From Pirellulaceae bacterium (GTDB lineage: Bacteria > Planctomycetota > Planctomycetia > Pirellulales > Thermoguttaceae), in the NCBI GenBank assembly GCA_012744395.1, contig JAAYCB010000442.1:1-33394 (forward strand): 33,394 bases of DNA, written 5' to 3'. Numbering within the stretch: the first letter of the stretch is position 1; every line of letters starts with the position of its first letter. This document shows, in pieces, positions 1 to 8,803 of this stretch. The notes beneath the pieces were generated by a model, which was given only the letters and a program-made list of their open reading frames with translations, did no database searches and was not told the DNA's origin. The position numbers were made by a program, and so were the translations under genes.

Positions 1-2386
1 CGAAATTGCTGTAGGCGATCTGGATCGTGTCGGGGTAGGTGCGGAGGTTGAACTGGTCGAGGAGCGACATCGTGAAATCGCCGACGATCCTCCGCCGCTC
101 GCGGGTGTCGATCAGCTTGCCGTGGTCAAACGCGTCGGGATACTTGTCCTTGGAGTAGACGAACAGGTGCCACATATCGACCATGTCGGTCTCATCGGCG
201 ATCGTGAAATCCGTGTTGTTGTAGGTCTCGCCGAGTCGCCGGCCCGGTAGTCCCGTGCCCTGCATGGCCAGTTCGCGCTCGTCGGTGTAGTCGACCCCGG
301 CGCCGGCGGCGGCGGCCAGGTCGGAATTGCCGGTGGTGTCGATGACCACGTCGGCGAGGATCACGCCGCGGCCCCAGGTCGAGGCGACGACCGCGCCTTT
401 GACCTGGCTGCCCTCCTTGAAGACGCCGCAGCCGACGGTGCCGAACCAGATTTCCGCGCCGGCGTCGAGAAGCGCGCGCCGCCACCACTCCTTCCGCTGT
501 TCGACGACCCAGGAACTCAGCCCGCCTTCGACCGTTGCGCTGAACCCGACGCGGTTGCCCCAGTAGTAGACCGAGATCGCTCCGGCCGTTCCCGTGCCGC
601 CGAGTTCGTAGAGATAGTCGACCACGAGCGTCTTCGCGCCCTGGCGGGCGGCGGCGATTCCCGCCGGCGCCCCGGTCGTGCCGCCGCCGACGACGAGCAC
701 GTCGCAGCGGCCCAGGACCGGCAGGGACGCGGCCGCCTGGGAGACGGTCGGCAGGCCCTGATCCACCGGTCGGACGCCGCCGAGGCGCTCGGCGACGTCG
801 CCCTCGGCCCGCGGCTTGCCGGCCGCCGCGGCGCGGACGGCAACGTTGTCGGGGGCGGGCGCCTTGGCGGCGTCCGCCGCCGCGGCCGCGCCGATCCGGG
901 CCCCCAGGTCAATCATCGCCAGGGGGCGGAGCAGTCGCTCGGCCTGCTCGCGGGAGACCTCGGCGCTGGCGCCGAGCAGATAGACCCCGTCGACGCCGGC
1001 CGGGCGGAAGGCATCGATCGGCATCGACTCGCCGGCCTGCGGCCCGGCCACCGACCGCAGCGGATCGGTCGGCACGTGGAACAGTTCGTCGGAGGTGAAC
1101 TGCTGCTCGGGGTGATAGGTCAGCGTCCGCGCCCGCTGATCGGCGGCCGCCCAGGCAGCGGGGCTGTCGTCGGGCATCGGCAGGCGGATCGTGTACTCGA
1201 TGATCGAGAACTCGCCGCTGGAAGTCTTCGCCCGATTCGGATAGGGCCCCTGGTAGGGCCGCCCGACGATCCGGGCGGTCATGTTATCCGCACTGCGGAC
1301 TTCGCCCCCGATGACCACGCGCCGGAAGACGTGCTCGCCGGGCTGGAAGGGCTGGAACTTGGCGCCGGCCATGCGGGCGACGGATCCGCGGCTCGTCGCA
1401 TCGATCACCGTCTTGGCGATCACGGCCTGCCGGCCCGCGCGGTTGGCCATCACGATCCCCGCGACGCGCCCCCGCGCGTCGACAAGCACGTCGGTCGGCT
1501 GGCAGCTGTAAAGGAACTGCACGCCGGCTTCCAGCAAGGCGTTGTCGAGCACCCGCTTGACGTGCATCGGGCGGGGCGGCCGGGAAAGCGATTCCTCCGC
1601 CGGGCGGCCGCGAGACGGGCCGAGAATCTCGATCTCGCCGAGCAGGACGCGGCTGATCTCCTCGGGTTTGCGGACGTCGAGCTTGACGTAGCGCGCGGCG
1701 CGCCCCACGTCGACGCTCAGAATCGAGACATCCTCGGTCGAAGTCCGCTCGACCGTGCCGATCGACCGCCAGGTCCGCTTGTCGTCGGAGACGGAGACCG
1801 CCACGTCGCGGACCATGAAATTCTGCCCCGACGAACGGAAGAACGCCATCAGCCGCACCTGGCGGATCTCGTTGACCGCGCCCAAGTCGGCGGTAATCGT
1901 GACGTCGCTGTCGTACTGCACGCTCTCGGACGTGGCATCGGACCACTGGCCGTCGGTGAGTCTGCCCGGCGGGGTGCTGTCTTTGTGGACGCCCGCGCTG
2001 GGGACGCTGGCCGCATAGGTCAGCGGCAGGGCGTCGGGATGCCGGCCGCCGAAGGCCTCGACCGGATCGTGGTAGAGCCGCTCGGCCAGCCCTGCCTGCG
2101 GTTCTTCGCCCTCTTCGAGCCAGAGCCGCAACATGCCGGCCATGTCGTCGCCCAGATAGGGGCGCGGAGCGGCGAGAAACACCTTCGCCCCCGACTCCGC
2201 GGCGGCGACGGCGGCGGCAACCGCTCCGCACCCGCCGCCAAGCACCGCAACGTCAACCTGGTAGGCGACGGGAATCTCGCGCGGCGACTGATTCACGCCC
2301 GGCGCCTCGGCCGCGGCGGCAAGCCGAGAACCGAAAAGGCAAACCGTCAACAGGGCAACCACAATCCGCCAAGTCCGCTTGACCAT
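1..2386 (-). CDS. Exported FAD-dependent oxidoreductase with two FAD-binding folds and a discoidin-like insert (3' end outside window)
   Basis: The frame is open from an ATG at 2386 to the window edge, 795 codons with no stop, so the C-terminus is missing. Residues 1-28 form a signal peptide (Lys/Arg, hydrophobic core, Ala-rich end). A first Rossmann motif VAVLGGGCGAVAAA lies near residues 47-60 and a second, VLVVGGGTTGAPAG, near 563-576, each starting a FAD-oxidoreductase domain of the FAD_oxidored type. Between them, about residues 125-250, is a stretch rich in beta strands beginning LTDGQWSDAT that looks like an F5/8 type C (galactose-binding) domain. AAGGA sits 7 nt before the start, 24 nt after the hemerythrin gene, so the two are probably co-transcribed. 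Such proteins are common in planctomycetes, often near carbohydrate catabolism genes. The substrate cannot be read from the sequence; export suggests a periplasmic role. Confidence 0.85.
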   Translation of the reverse strand, partial: MVKRTWRIVVALLTVCLFGSRLAAAAEAPGVNQSPREIPVAYQVDVAVLGGGCGAVAAAVAAAESGAKVFLAAPRPYLGDDMAGMLRLWLEEGEEPQAGLAERLYHDPVEAFGGRHPDALPLTYAASVPSAGVHKDSTPPGRLTDGQWSDATSESVQYDSDVTITADLGAVNEIRQVRLMAFFRSSGQNFMVRDVAVSVSDDKRTWRSIGTVERTSTEDVSILSVDVGRAARYVKLDVRKPEEISRVLLGEIEILGPSRGRPAEESLSRPPRPMHVKRVLDNALLEAGVQFLYSCQPTDVLVDARGRVAGIVMANRAGRQAVIAKTVIDATSRGSVARMAGAKFQPFQPGEHVFRRVVIGGEVRSADNMTARIVGRPYQGPYPNRAKTSSGEFSIIEYTIRLPMPDDSPAAWAAADQRARTLTYHPEQQFTSDELFHVPTDPLRSVAGPQAGESMPIDAFRPAGVDGVYLLGASAEVSREQAERLLRPLAMIDLGARIGAAAAADAAKAPAPDNVAVRAAAAGKPRAEGDVAERLGGVRPVDQGLPTVSQAAASLPVLGRCDVLVVGGGTTGAPAGIAAARQGAKTLVVDYLYELGGTGTAGAISVYYWGNRVGFSATVEGGLSSWVVEQRKEWWRRALLDAGAEIWFGTVGCGVFKEGSQVKGAVVASTWGRGVILADVVIDTTGNSDLAAAAGAGVDYTDERELAMQGTGLPGRRLGETYNNTDFTIADETDMVDMWHLFVYSKDKYPDAFDHGKLIDTRERRRIVGDFTMSLLDQFNLRTYPDTIQIAYSNF

Positions 2387-2410
2387 CGTCTTATCCTTAT
2401 GACCTATGCC

Positions 2411-2854
2411 TCAGTCGTGCGATCCAATGTCCCGCATGTAGACTTCCTGGATCAGGCCGTCTTCCGCCCGTTCGTGCTCGTGCAGTTCCGCGCGGAAGGC
2501 CGCGAATCGCTCCCTTGTCTGCTCCCACCACGCCTCGGGCGAAGTCTCCGGATCAGCGGCGCCGCCAAGCTCCCTGGAGCGTTGCGTCATCTTCGGGTGC
2601 TGGAGCATCAGCGCGTTGGCCCGCGCGACCAGTTGCGGCGCATGGAGCAATGCCTCCGTGAAATAACCGCCGGTCTCTTCCGTTTCGAAATGCTTGACCA
2701 ATTGGTCCCCCAATTGGCCAAGCAGCTGGACGACCTCTTGAGGCGGACCGGAACGCCGCTCGAGCAGCGTCTCGATCCGCTTCAAGAGGTCCGCCAACCG
2801 CCGGTGCTGCTCCTGGATCTTGTGAAACGTCAACTCGGACGGATCGGGAGACAT
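2411..2854 (-). CDS. Hemerythrin-like (HHE) domain protein
   Basis: The product is 147 aa, cytoplasmic and almost all helical. Metal-ligand-type residues are spaced as in hemerythrin HHE domains: QEQHRRL near residue 15, KHFETEE in the middle, and HEHERAEDGL near the C-terminus. The family binds a di-iron centre and serves in oxygen or redox sensing or in iron handling. The frame stays open upstream to 2944, but I chose the ATG at 2854. AGAGG precedes it at usable distance, the extra 30 residues are Arg-rich and unlike the family, and a probable -10 box lies at 2944-2949, which would put the longer start upstream of the transcript. The FAD oxidoreductase follows after 24 nt; pairing with a flavin redox enzyme fits a redox or oxygen-linked role, but this is inference. 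Confidence 0.8.
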   Translation of the reverse strand: MSPDPSELTFHKIQEQHRRLADLLKRIETLLERRSGPPQEVVQLLGQLGDQLVKHFETEETGGYFTEALLHAPQLVARANALMLQHPKMTQRSRELGGAADPETSPEAWWEQTRERFAAFRAELHEHERAEDGLIQEVYMRDIGSHD

Positions 2855-2943
2855 GGCTCGAGCCTCTCGGAAATCGTGGCCTGCGGGCAATCGACGCCGG
2901 TTGGGTATTTCCAAATCGCGGCGGCGTGTCCATCGTGCCCCCA

Positions 2944-2972
2944 AGTATACGCGGTCGCGCAGCGCCGGTCAC
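2944..2972 (-). promoter_or_regulatory. Candidate sigma70 promoter for the hemerythrin/FAD oxidoreductase pair
   Basis: On the minus strand GTGACC (2972-2967) is followed after 17 nt by TATACT (2949-2944). These match the sigma70 consensus at 4 of 6 and 5 of 6 positions with optimal spacing. The expected start of transcription near 2937 gives a leader of about 83 nt. Confidence 0.42.
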
Positions 2973-2981
2973 CCCCGGCGC
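2962..2981 (-). terminator. Hairpin after the 880-aa membrane protein gene
   Basis: The arms GCGCCGG and CCGGCGC pair perfectly over 7 bp around a 6-nt loop, 49 nt after the stop codon at 3030. No T run follows, so it could be an inefficient or Rho-assisted terminator. It overlaps the proposed -35 box of the next operon. Confidence 0.3.
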
Positions 2982-3029
2982 CGGGGCTCCCGCCCAAAAC
3001 GGCGGCCGCCCTGCCAGGAGCGCTGATGG

Positions 3030-5672
3030 TTACTCCGACGGGCGGCGCGGCGCGGACTCCCCTTCTTGCCAGGCTGGTCCTCGCGGGCGCATCGGGCGGC
3101 CCTCGACAACCGAGTCGATCACCTCATACAGCACGTTGAACACCGCCCGCTGGTAGGGCCCCGGCTCGGCCATCCAATGCCCTCCCATGTTCTGGTTATT
3201 CATCAACGACCCGAATCCGATCGCGGTCACGCTCCCCTTGCCGAACGCCGCCCTGGCGGCGACGGGCGTCTTGTCAACCCACATCAGCGGCTCTCCACCG
3301 GCAATCTCGCAGGTCGCCTGGACGACCAGTCCGGGCCACTGCTGATCGAGCAGAATCCGGCCTGCGGCCGCGGTGGCATGGTAACTGGCCAGTCCGAACG
3401 GCCACAGCAGGCTATTGGCCGTCGTGCCGACAACGTCCGGCGAATCGAAGACGATCAGTTTGCCGCCCTCGCTGACGTATTGCACCAGTTGCCGGCGATA
3501 CGTCTCGCTGACCGACCCGGTCGGCGAGAGGACAAGCAGCACGTCGCCGGAGAAGGCCTCGCTCCCCTCGGCGCGAACCGTGTAGTGTCTGAGTCGCGGA
3601 ATCCATTGCTCGACCAGTCCGTATCCGAAGGGATCCCTGGTGAACCCGCCAGCCGAGAGCGGCACCCGCGACACGGTTCGATCGAGGACGACGCGCACGA
3701 GGGGCCGCTTGCGCTCGGGTAAGCCGCCCCGCGACGATGCGGCCAGAACCGCCGCGGCGGCGGAGAAACCGAGCAGCCCGCACCCGAACCACACGAGCCA
3801 TCGCCCGCCAGAGGGTTGGAGGCTTGCCGCGGCCAACCAGGCCGCCGCCCCCAGCAGGGCCAGCCCGGCCAAGCGGACGAGGAGACGAATCGCGGCCGAG
3901 TCGAACATCCCGCGGCTGTTCAGCCAGGCGAGCATGTCGAGCATCAGTTCCGCCTTGCCCGGCTCAAACGTGCTGAAGTTCGAGAAGATCGTCGAGTCGG
4001 TGAACGCCAGGATGCGCCCCCGGCCGTAGCGCGTCTCCCAGAGCTGGATGAACGCCCCGTAGCGCATCTCGGGCCAGTATTGCGCCTCGGGAAAGAAATT
4101 GCTCGCGTTGTAATTGGCGCCCAGGCTCCAGAGGCCTGTGTTCCAGACCGCCATCCGCCCCAGGCTGCAACCCGGATCGATCGAACACGAGCCGGCATAC
4201 ATCATCGGCGGCACGTTGCGCACGGCCGGGTGGGGAAGCATCCGCGGCGCGACGTGCTGCACGTAGGGGTCTTCAACGCTGAAGAGGATGTCCGGGCGGA
4301 ACTTGAACCCGAACCGCGCGGTGATCCGGTTCAGATGCGTACTCATCCGGTCGATGTCGGTGTGTTCGCCGATCAGCAACAGCCCGCCGCCGTTGTCGAC
4401 AAACCGGTGGACCGCGAGAATCTCCTCGGGCGAATAGGCTTCCGTCGGGTTCTTGATCACCAGCACATCGCACTCGGCGAGCCTCCCAGCATCGATCTGC
4501 TCCTCGTCGCCGATCCTCGAGACGTCGAAATACTGGCCGCAGAACCGGTAGATGTTCGTGTAGCTGTACGAGGGGTCGTGCCCGTACGACTCGGTATCAT
4601 ATGGCCGGTCGGTCGGCTCCCAGTCGGAATGGCGTTCGACGAACGCGATCCGGCCGCCCCGGGGCTTCCCCACCGGATCGAGCCGCACCAGAAGAAAACC
4701 GGCGAAGGTGATGCCCGCAAGGGCCAACACCGCACATAGCCGGGGGCGGAGCCGCGGCTCTTCCCCTTCTTCTTCCCGCGCCGCCCCGCCGGGCTGGCGG
4801 CCGACGAACCACCAGGCCCCCGCCACGGCGCCCGACGAGGCCGCCGCCAGCACCCACGGGCTGAGGAACTGGTTCATCACGGTCAGCTTCCAATCGGCCG
4901 GGGCGCGCATCTCCCGATGCAGGAACCATCCGAGCAGCAGCGCCAGCCGGATCGGCGTCCAGGCCAGCACGACAAGCACGAGCCGGGCGAGCAGGCCGAG
5001 CCAGCTCCGGCACGCCGAGGACAACCGCGGCCGGCGCGCGGAGAGCCCGGCCGGGGCCGCATCCGCGGGCGCGTGCGAACGGCGGTCTTCCCACGCCCAG
5101 AGGGCTGCCAGCACGGCCCCTCCCACGGCCAGGCCGAGGGTGACCGGATCGAAGACCAGCTCCCAGGTGGCGGCGAGGCGCTGTGGTCCCGAAGTCGAGA
5201 AGATGGCGACATTCGCCCCGTCGGCCGACGCCTCGGCGCCGACCAGGCGCGCGGCGAGGGCCACGATCTCGGCGCCCGGCCAGGGCAGATCGTGGCTGCG
5301 GGCGGTGATCAGCGCGTAGCCGCGCAGGGCAACCGCTTGAGCGGCCAGGATCGCGCTCGAGCGGACCGCGCCCCATCCCAGCGCGGCGACAAACCGCGGC
5401 GGACGCCCCAGCGCGAAGGGGCACAGGCCCAGGGCAAGCGCCAGAGGGATCAACCGATAGGGCCACGGCGCCAGCCAGACGACCGGCGCCGCCAGGACCG
5501 CGGCGAGGACCGCGTCGGTCCGGCTCGGGCGGCTGCCGGGCAGTTCGCCGAGCAATCCGGCGGCTGCAACCACGGCGAGCGTCCAGAGCCACCCGTTCGG
5601 CGCCCCGTAGTACTCCAACCCGAGCATCCAGGAGAGGCTCAGCAGGGCCACGGCGATCCAGTTGCGCATCAT
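3030..5672 (-). CDS. Multi-pass membrane protein with exosortase-like N-terminal half and two amidotransferase-like (DUF4350-type) domains, paralogue 2
   Basis: The product is 880 aa. Hydrophobic helices occupy about residues 5-45, 55-120, 132-195 and 222-290. A further helix at 311-329 leads into a soluble domain (about 340-585) with a strand-turn pattern like class I amidotransferases: CDVLVIKNPT, then VDNGGGLLLIGEHT, then YGRGRILAFTDSTIFSN. Helices at 594-645 precede a second such domain (655-855) with VLLVLSPTGS and SEGGKLIVFDSPD. No Cys-His-Glu triad is evident, so ligand binding is more likely than catalysis. Around 165-250 the order resembles an exosortase, with a retained Arg in LAWTPIRLALLLGWFLH, but the usual catalytic Cys position reads WELVFDPVTLG. 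The ATG at 5672 overlaps the TGA of the upstream paralogue by 4 nt (ATGA), so translation is coupled. Exact function is unknown. Confidence 0.85.
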   Translation of the reverse strand: MMRNWIAVALLSLSWMLGLEYYGAPNGWLWTLAVVAAAGLLGELPGSRPSRTDAVLAAVLAAPVVWLAPWPYRLIPLALALGLCPFALGRPPRFVAALGWGAVRSSAILAAQAVALRGYALITARSHDLPWPGAEIVALAARLVGAEASADGANVAIFSTSGPQRLAATWELVFDPVTLGLAVGGAVLAALWAWEDRRSHAPADAAPAGLSARRPRLSSACRSWLGLLARLVLVVLAWTPIRLALLLGWFLHREMRAPADWKLTVMNQFLSPWVLAAASSGAVAGAWWFVGRQPGGAAREEEGEEPRLRPRLCAVLALAGITFAGFLLVRLDPVGKPRGGRIAFVERHSDWEPTDRPYDTESYGHDPSYSYTNIYRFCGQYFDVSRIGDEEQIDAGRLAECDVLVIKNPTEAYSPEEILAVHRFVDNGGGLLLIGEHTDIDRMSTHLNRITARFGFKFRPDILFSVEDPYVQHVAPRMLPHPAVRNVPPMMYAGSCSIDPGCSLGRMAVWNTGLWSLGANYNASNFFPEAQYWPEMRYGAFIQLWETRYGRGRILAFTDSTIFSNFSTFEPGKAELMLDMLAWLNSRGMFDSAAIRLLVRLAGLALLGAAAWLAAASLQPSGGRWLVWFGCGLLGFSAAAAVLAASSRGGLPERKRPLVRVVLDRTVSRVPLSAGGFTRDPFGYGLVEQWIPRLRHYTVRAEGSEAFSGDVLLVLSPTGSVSETYRRQLVQYVSEGGKLIVFDSPDVVGTTANSLLWPFGLASYHATAAAGRILLDQQWPGLVVQATCEIAGGEPLMWVDKTPVAARAAFGKGSVTAIGFGSLMNNQNMGGHWMAEPGPYQRAVFNVLYEVIDSVVEGRPMRPRGPAWQEGESAPRRPSE

Positions 5673-8518
5673 CGCTGCGCCTCCTCCCGCTCGTCCGATC
5701 CCGCGGCATCCGGCCTCTCCGCGGCTGCGTTGGCGCTCGCCGTGTCCGGGTGATAGGCGGGCGGCCGCCAGGGCCGCCGGCCGGGCAGGCTGCCGACCAA
5801 CCACCGCCAGAAGTTGGCATTCACCCGCTCGCCGACGAGCGCATCGCCGTCTGCATTCTCCAGGAGCTTGTTCAGGCCGAAGCAGGTGTCGCCGATGACC
5901 ACGGCAAACCCCTTGCCCTTCGCCGACGCGGCGACGACCGGTCGCTTGTCTTCCGTGCAAGCGATCGTCCGGGCAGACTGCCCGTGGATGTGAACGGGCC
6001 ACGCCGCATAGAAGACAACGGTCGAGCGGAAATTCTCCGTCTCCGGATAGGGCAGATAAATGCAGCCGATCGGGGCGGCGTCTTCCCCCCCGGCGCCCGG
6101 CCGGTGGAAGGCGGTTGACGTGCCCAGCCCGAAGGGTTCGAGGATCGATCGGGTGTTCCGCCCCTCCACGGCGCCCGCCATGGCGACGAGCACGCCGCCC
6201 CGCTCGACGAACTGGCCGACAGCGGCCTGTTCGGCGGCGGTCACTTCGCGGGCGGGCGCGACGCAGAGCAGCATCGCCGCGCGCTGGAGCCGTTGCGGAG
6301 ACAGGTCGTCGGCGAGCAGCACGAGGAATCCCTCGCGCATCAAGGTCAACGCCAACCCGTCGATCCCCTCGGGAGCCCACGGCGACTCGGCGTAAGCCTC
6401 CAAGTGCGACGCGCTCAGATAGGCAAGGTTGTTGGGCGTCTGGCGGCGGCCGTCGGGCAAGACCTCCCACACCCGGCAACTGATCGACTCGGCGGCCAGG
6501 AGCGCCCCGGCCAGGAGCAGTGCGGATGTCGCCGCGGCTTCCGGCCGGGCTCCCCGGACGACAAAACCGCACAAGCACAGGACGGCAAGCAACCCGCCCA
6601 ACTGTCGCCACCAGACCTGGGGCGACGGCGCTTTGTCGGCCAGGTAGGCCAGCAGGCGGCCCGTGAAGCGAAAAGCGCGGACGCTGCCCGAATTGGTCAG
6701 ACACCCGCTGTCGCCAAGTGTGATGACGCGGCCCCGCCCGACACGCCGCTCGGCGGCGAGCACCAGATCGCCGAGCCGTTCTCCGGCGTCCCAGGCGGCG
6801 CGGTTGGTCAACAGAAAATCGCTCCCCGGATCGCTCCAGCCCCAGCGCCCGACAAGAATCGGGCAGGCCCGCCGGGAGATGTCGATCGAGGCGGCCATCG
6901 CCATCCCAAACCGGTCGCGATCGCCGCGGAGACCGAGGGTCGCAGGATGAGCCGCCGCCGCGATGGCTTGGCGCCAGGACTCCGTCTCGCTGACTGTCGT
7001 GTCGAACCGCACCTCCATGCCGAGCGGCTGGAGGACCTCGTTGAACGAACTGGCCCCCTGGGCGTCTTGCAGCCGGGGACCGGCGGTGACCAGGAGGGAG
7101 CCGCCCTGGCGGACGAAATCCCAGACCCTTTCGAGGGTTTCCTTGGGCCACGGCTGGTTGGGATGCAGCAGCAGCAGCACGTCGGCAGCGGCCAGTTCCG
7201 CTTCCTCCAGCTTGTGGGAACGCACGAGCCGCCCCCCCAGACTTTCGACAAACGCCGGAAGCATGCCGAACCGGCCGGCCGAATCGGCGCCGTAGCGGCC
7301 GTGCTCGGGCATATCCCAGTCAATAACCCCCTGGTCGAAGACGAGGACTGTCTTGCCGGCCAGGTCGGCCCCGCCCGGGGAAAACACCGCCACAAGCGGC
7401 AAGACCAGCGCCAGGCCCGCCGGAACCCAGGCCAGCCAGTCATTTGCGGAGGAGCTTGGGGTGTGCACTGCGGCCCGCGGCCGGCCCCGCCTCGCTTTCA
7501 TGCGGTTTTCGCCTGCCGGTTCTGGGGTCGTTGCGATTTCCGCCGCGGCGTCCTCCCGCTCGCCAGTCCACCGCGTCCAGCGCAACATCGCGGCGGCGAC
7601 CGCAAGCTGCCAGGCCACGGCCAGGATCGGCAGATTCCAGGGCAGAAGGCTCCGCGCGGCGTCGCCCCAGAACCAGTCGGGCGGCACATACAGATCGGCC
7701 GGCGGCCTGGCCGGCGCTGCGGGCAGCGCTGCCGCCAATTCCGTGGCAAAGGACAGGCAGAGCAAGTACAACATCTGGCCCGAGAGGATCGCGGAAACGG
7801 CCAGAATCGCCCGGCGGAGGCGAGGCCGCGGCGCGTCCCGCAGCCAGCCGGCGACCAGCGCCGCCATGAGCACGAGATGATCGAGCCCGGCGTAGGTCGC
7901 CCCGACCGAAATCGGCCGAGACCAGAGAGCGGCGGCCAGGTCGCCGACCAGCGAGCCCGCCCAATCGGCCAGATGCCAGACCCAGGGGATCGCCGCCAGC
8001 GCGAAGCGGTAAACCGCCAGCAACATCACCGCGTGGCTTGCGATCCGGATTACCCGCCAGTCCACCGGGCAACCGCCGGGCGGCGGCGCATCGCGCGGCC
8101 CTGCGGTGGCCGCGGGCAGCAGCCGCCGCGCCAGCCAACCGGCCGGGCCGGCCGCGCAGGCCGCGCCGCCAAGCACTGCCAGCCCCAGCAGGTTGACCAC
8201 CTCGTTGTGCGAAGCGTTGAGGATCACGGCCGCGGCGATGCCCAGGGCCAGGACCAGCCGGCCCTGCCAACCCGTTCCGGCCCCCCGTGGCAGCGCCACC
8301 GCAACCAGCGCGGTGGCCAGCCAAGCCAGGGCGTGACCCAAGGGCCGCCCGACCAGTCCGCATCCACCGGAAACGATCCACGATGCGCAGAGGAGCGTCA
8401 GCGCGGCAAGGGTAGCGCCAAGCGAGGGGGTGGACCGGTCCGCTGCGGATTCCGGCGGGGAAGCCTGAACCTGCCGCGACGTGTCGATCGTGGCAATCGT
8501 GCCGGCTGGTTTCTTCAT
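5669..8518 (-). CDS. Multi-pass membrane protein with exosortase-like N-terminal half and two amidotransferase-like domains, paralogue 1
   Basis: The product is 949 aa with the same layout as the gene it overlaps. Membrane helices fill about 32-135 and 155-315, a Pro/Ala-rich linker spans 316-358, and a helix at 360-380 leads to a soluble domain at 388-630. That domain has VLLLLHPNQP, VRQGGSLLVTAGP and VGRGRVITLGDSGCLTN. Helices at 637-680 precede a second domain at about 700-925 with MLLCVAPARE and VERGGVLVAMAG. Residues 190-260 match the order of an exosortase core, but TYAGLDHL stands where exosortases have a Cys-containing ACSGIRSL-like motif, and the later conserved Arg is Tyr. The ATG at 8518 has only a weak ribosome-binding site; a promoter is predicted 88 nt before it. 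A sensor or scaffold role at the membrane is possible, but I cannot assign one. Confidence 0.85.
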   Translation of the reverse strand: MKKPAGTIATIDTSRQVQASPPESAADRSTPSLGATLAALTLLCASWIVSGGCGLVGRPLGHALAWLATALVAVALPRGAGTGWQGRLVLALGIAAAVILNASHNEVVNLLGLAVLGGAACAAGPAGWLARRLLPAATAGPRDAPPPGGCPVDWRVIRIASHAVMLLAVYRFALAAIPWVWHLADWAGSLVGDLAAALWSRPISVGATYAGLDHLVLMAALVAGWLRDAPRPRLRRAILAVSAILSGQMLYLLCLSFATELAAALPAAPARPPADLYVPPDWFWGDAARSLLPWNLPILAVAWQLAVAAAMLRWTRWTGEREDAAAEIATTPEPAGENRMKARRGRPRAAVHTPSSSANDWLAWVPAGLALVLPLVAVFSPGGADLAGKTVLVFDQGVIDWDMPEHGRYGADSAGRFGMLPAFVESLGGRLVRSHKLEEAELAAADVLLLLHPNQPWPKETLERVWDFVRQGGSLLVTAGPRLQDAQGASSFNEVLQPLGMEVRFDTTVSETESWRQAIAAAAHPATLGLRGDRDRFGMAMAASIDISRRACPILVGRWGWSDPGSDFLLTNRAAWDAGERLGDLVLAAERRVGRGRVITLGDSGCLTNSGSVRAFRFTGRLLAYLADKAPSPQVWWRQLGGLLAVLCLCGFVVRGARPEAAATSALLLAGALLAAESISCRVWEVLPDGRRQTPNNLAYLSASHLEAYAESPWAPEGIDGLALTLMREGFLVLLADDLSPQRLQRAAMLLCVAPAREVTAAEQAAVGQFVERGGVLVAMAGAVEGRNTRSILEPFGLGTSTAFHRPGAGGEDAAPIGCIYLPYPETENFRSTVVFYAAWPVHIHGQSARTIACTEDKRPVVAASAKGKGFAVVIGDTCFGLNKLLENADGDALVGERVNANFWRWLVGSLPGRRPWRPPAYHPDTASANAAAERPDAAGSDEREEAQR

Positions 8519-8612
8519 CTTCGTTGGAGATCATCCGCGGCGGACCGCTCAAGCGGACCCGCCGGGCCGTCGCGGCCGCAGCCTGGACGTTTCTAAAAAG
8601 TGCCAATTTGCC

Positions 8613-8641
8613 AGTATGTTTGAGGCCTTGGCATGGGTCAA
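8613..8641 (-). promoter_or_regulatory. Candidate sigma70 promoter for the paired membrane protein operon
   Basis: On the minus strand TTGACC (8641-8636) is followed after 17 nt by CATACT (8618-8613), matching consensus at 5 of 6 and 4 of 6 positions. Transcription would begin near 8606, 88 nt before the ATG at 8518. The box lies in the 285-nt divergent spacer shared with the aminotransferase gene, for which I found no convincing promoter. Confidence 0.5.
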
Positions 8642-8803
8642 CCGGATTGGGAGATGACGGCTGGTGGCAGGACACCGGCCCGATTGCCGGCGCCGCTGAA
8701 TGTGGCTACCCTATGCCTGGCATGTTTTCTCCGGCCTGACGGTTGCCGGGACTGCCACCGCCGGGGACGGCGCTCTACCGCCGCGTCCAAGGAGAGCCAG
8801 GAC

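Noticed and set aside
1076..3139. Plus-strand open frame of 687 codons
   Set aside because: It lies antisense to the FAD oxidoreductase and hemerythrin genes. Its product is Arg/His/Asp-rich with no domain, typical of the complement of GC-rich genes.
6293..8596. Plus-strand open frame of 767 codons
   Set aside because: Antisense to the membrane protein gene; Gly/Arg/Gln/Pro-rich composition and no recognisable fold.
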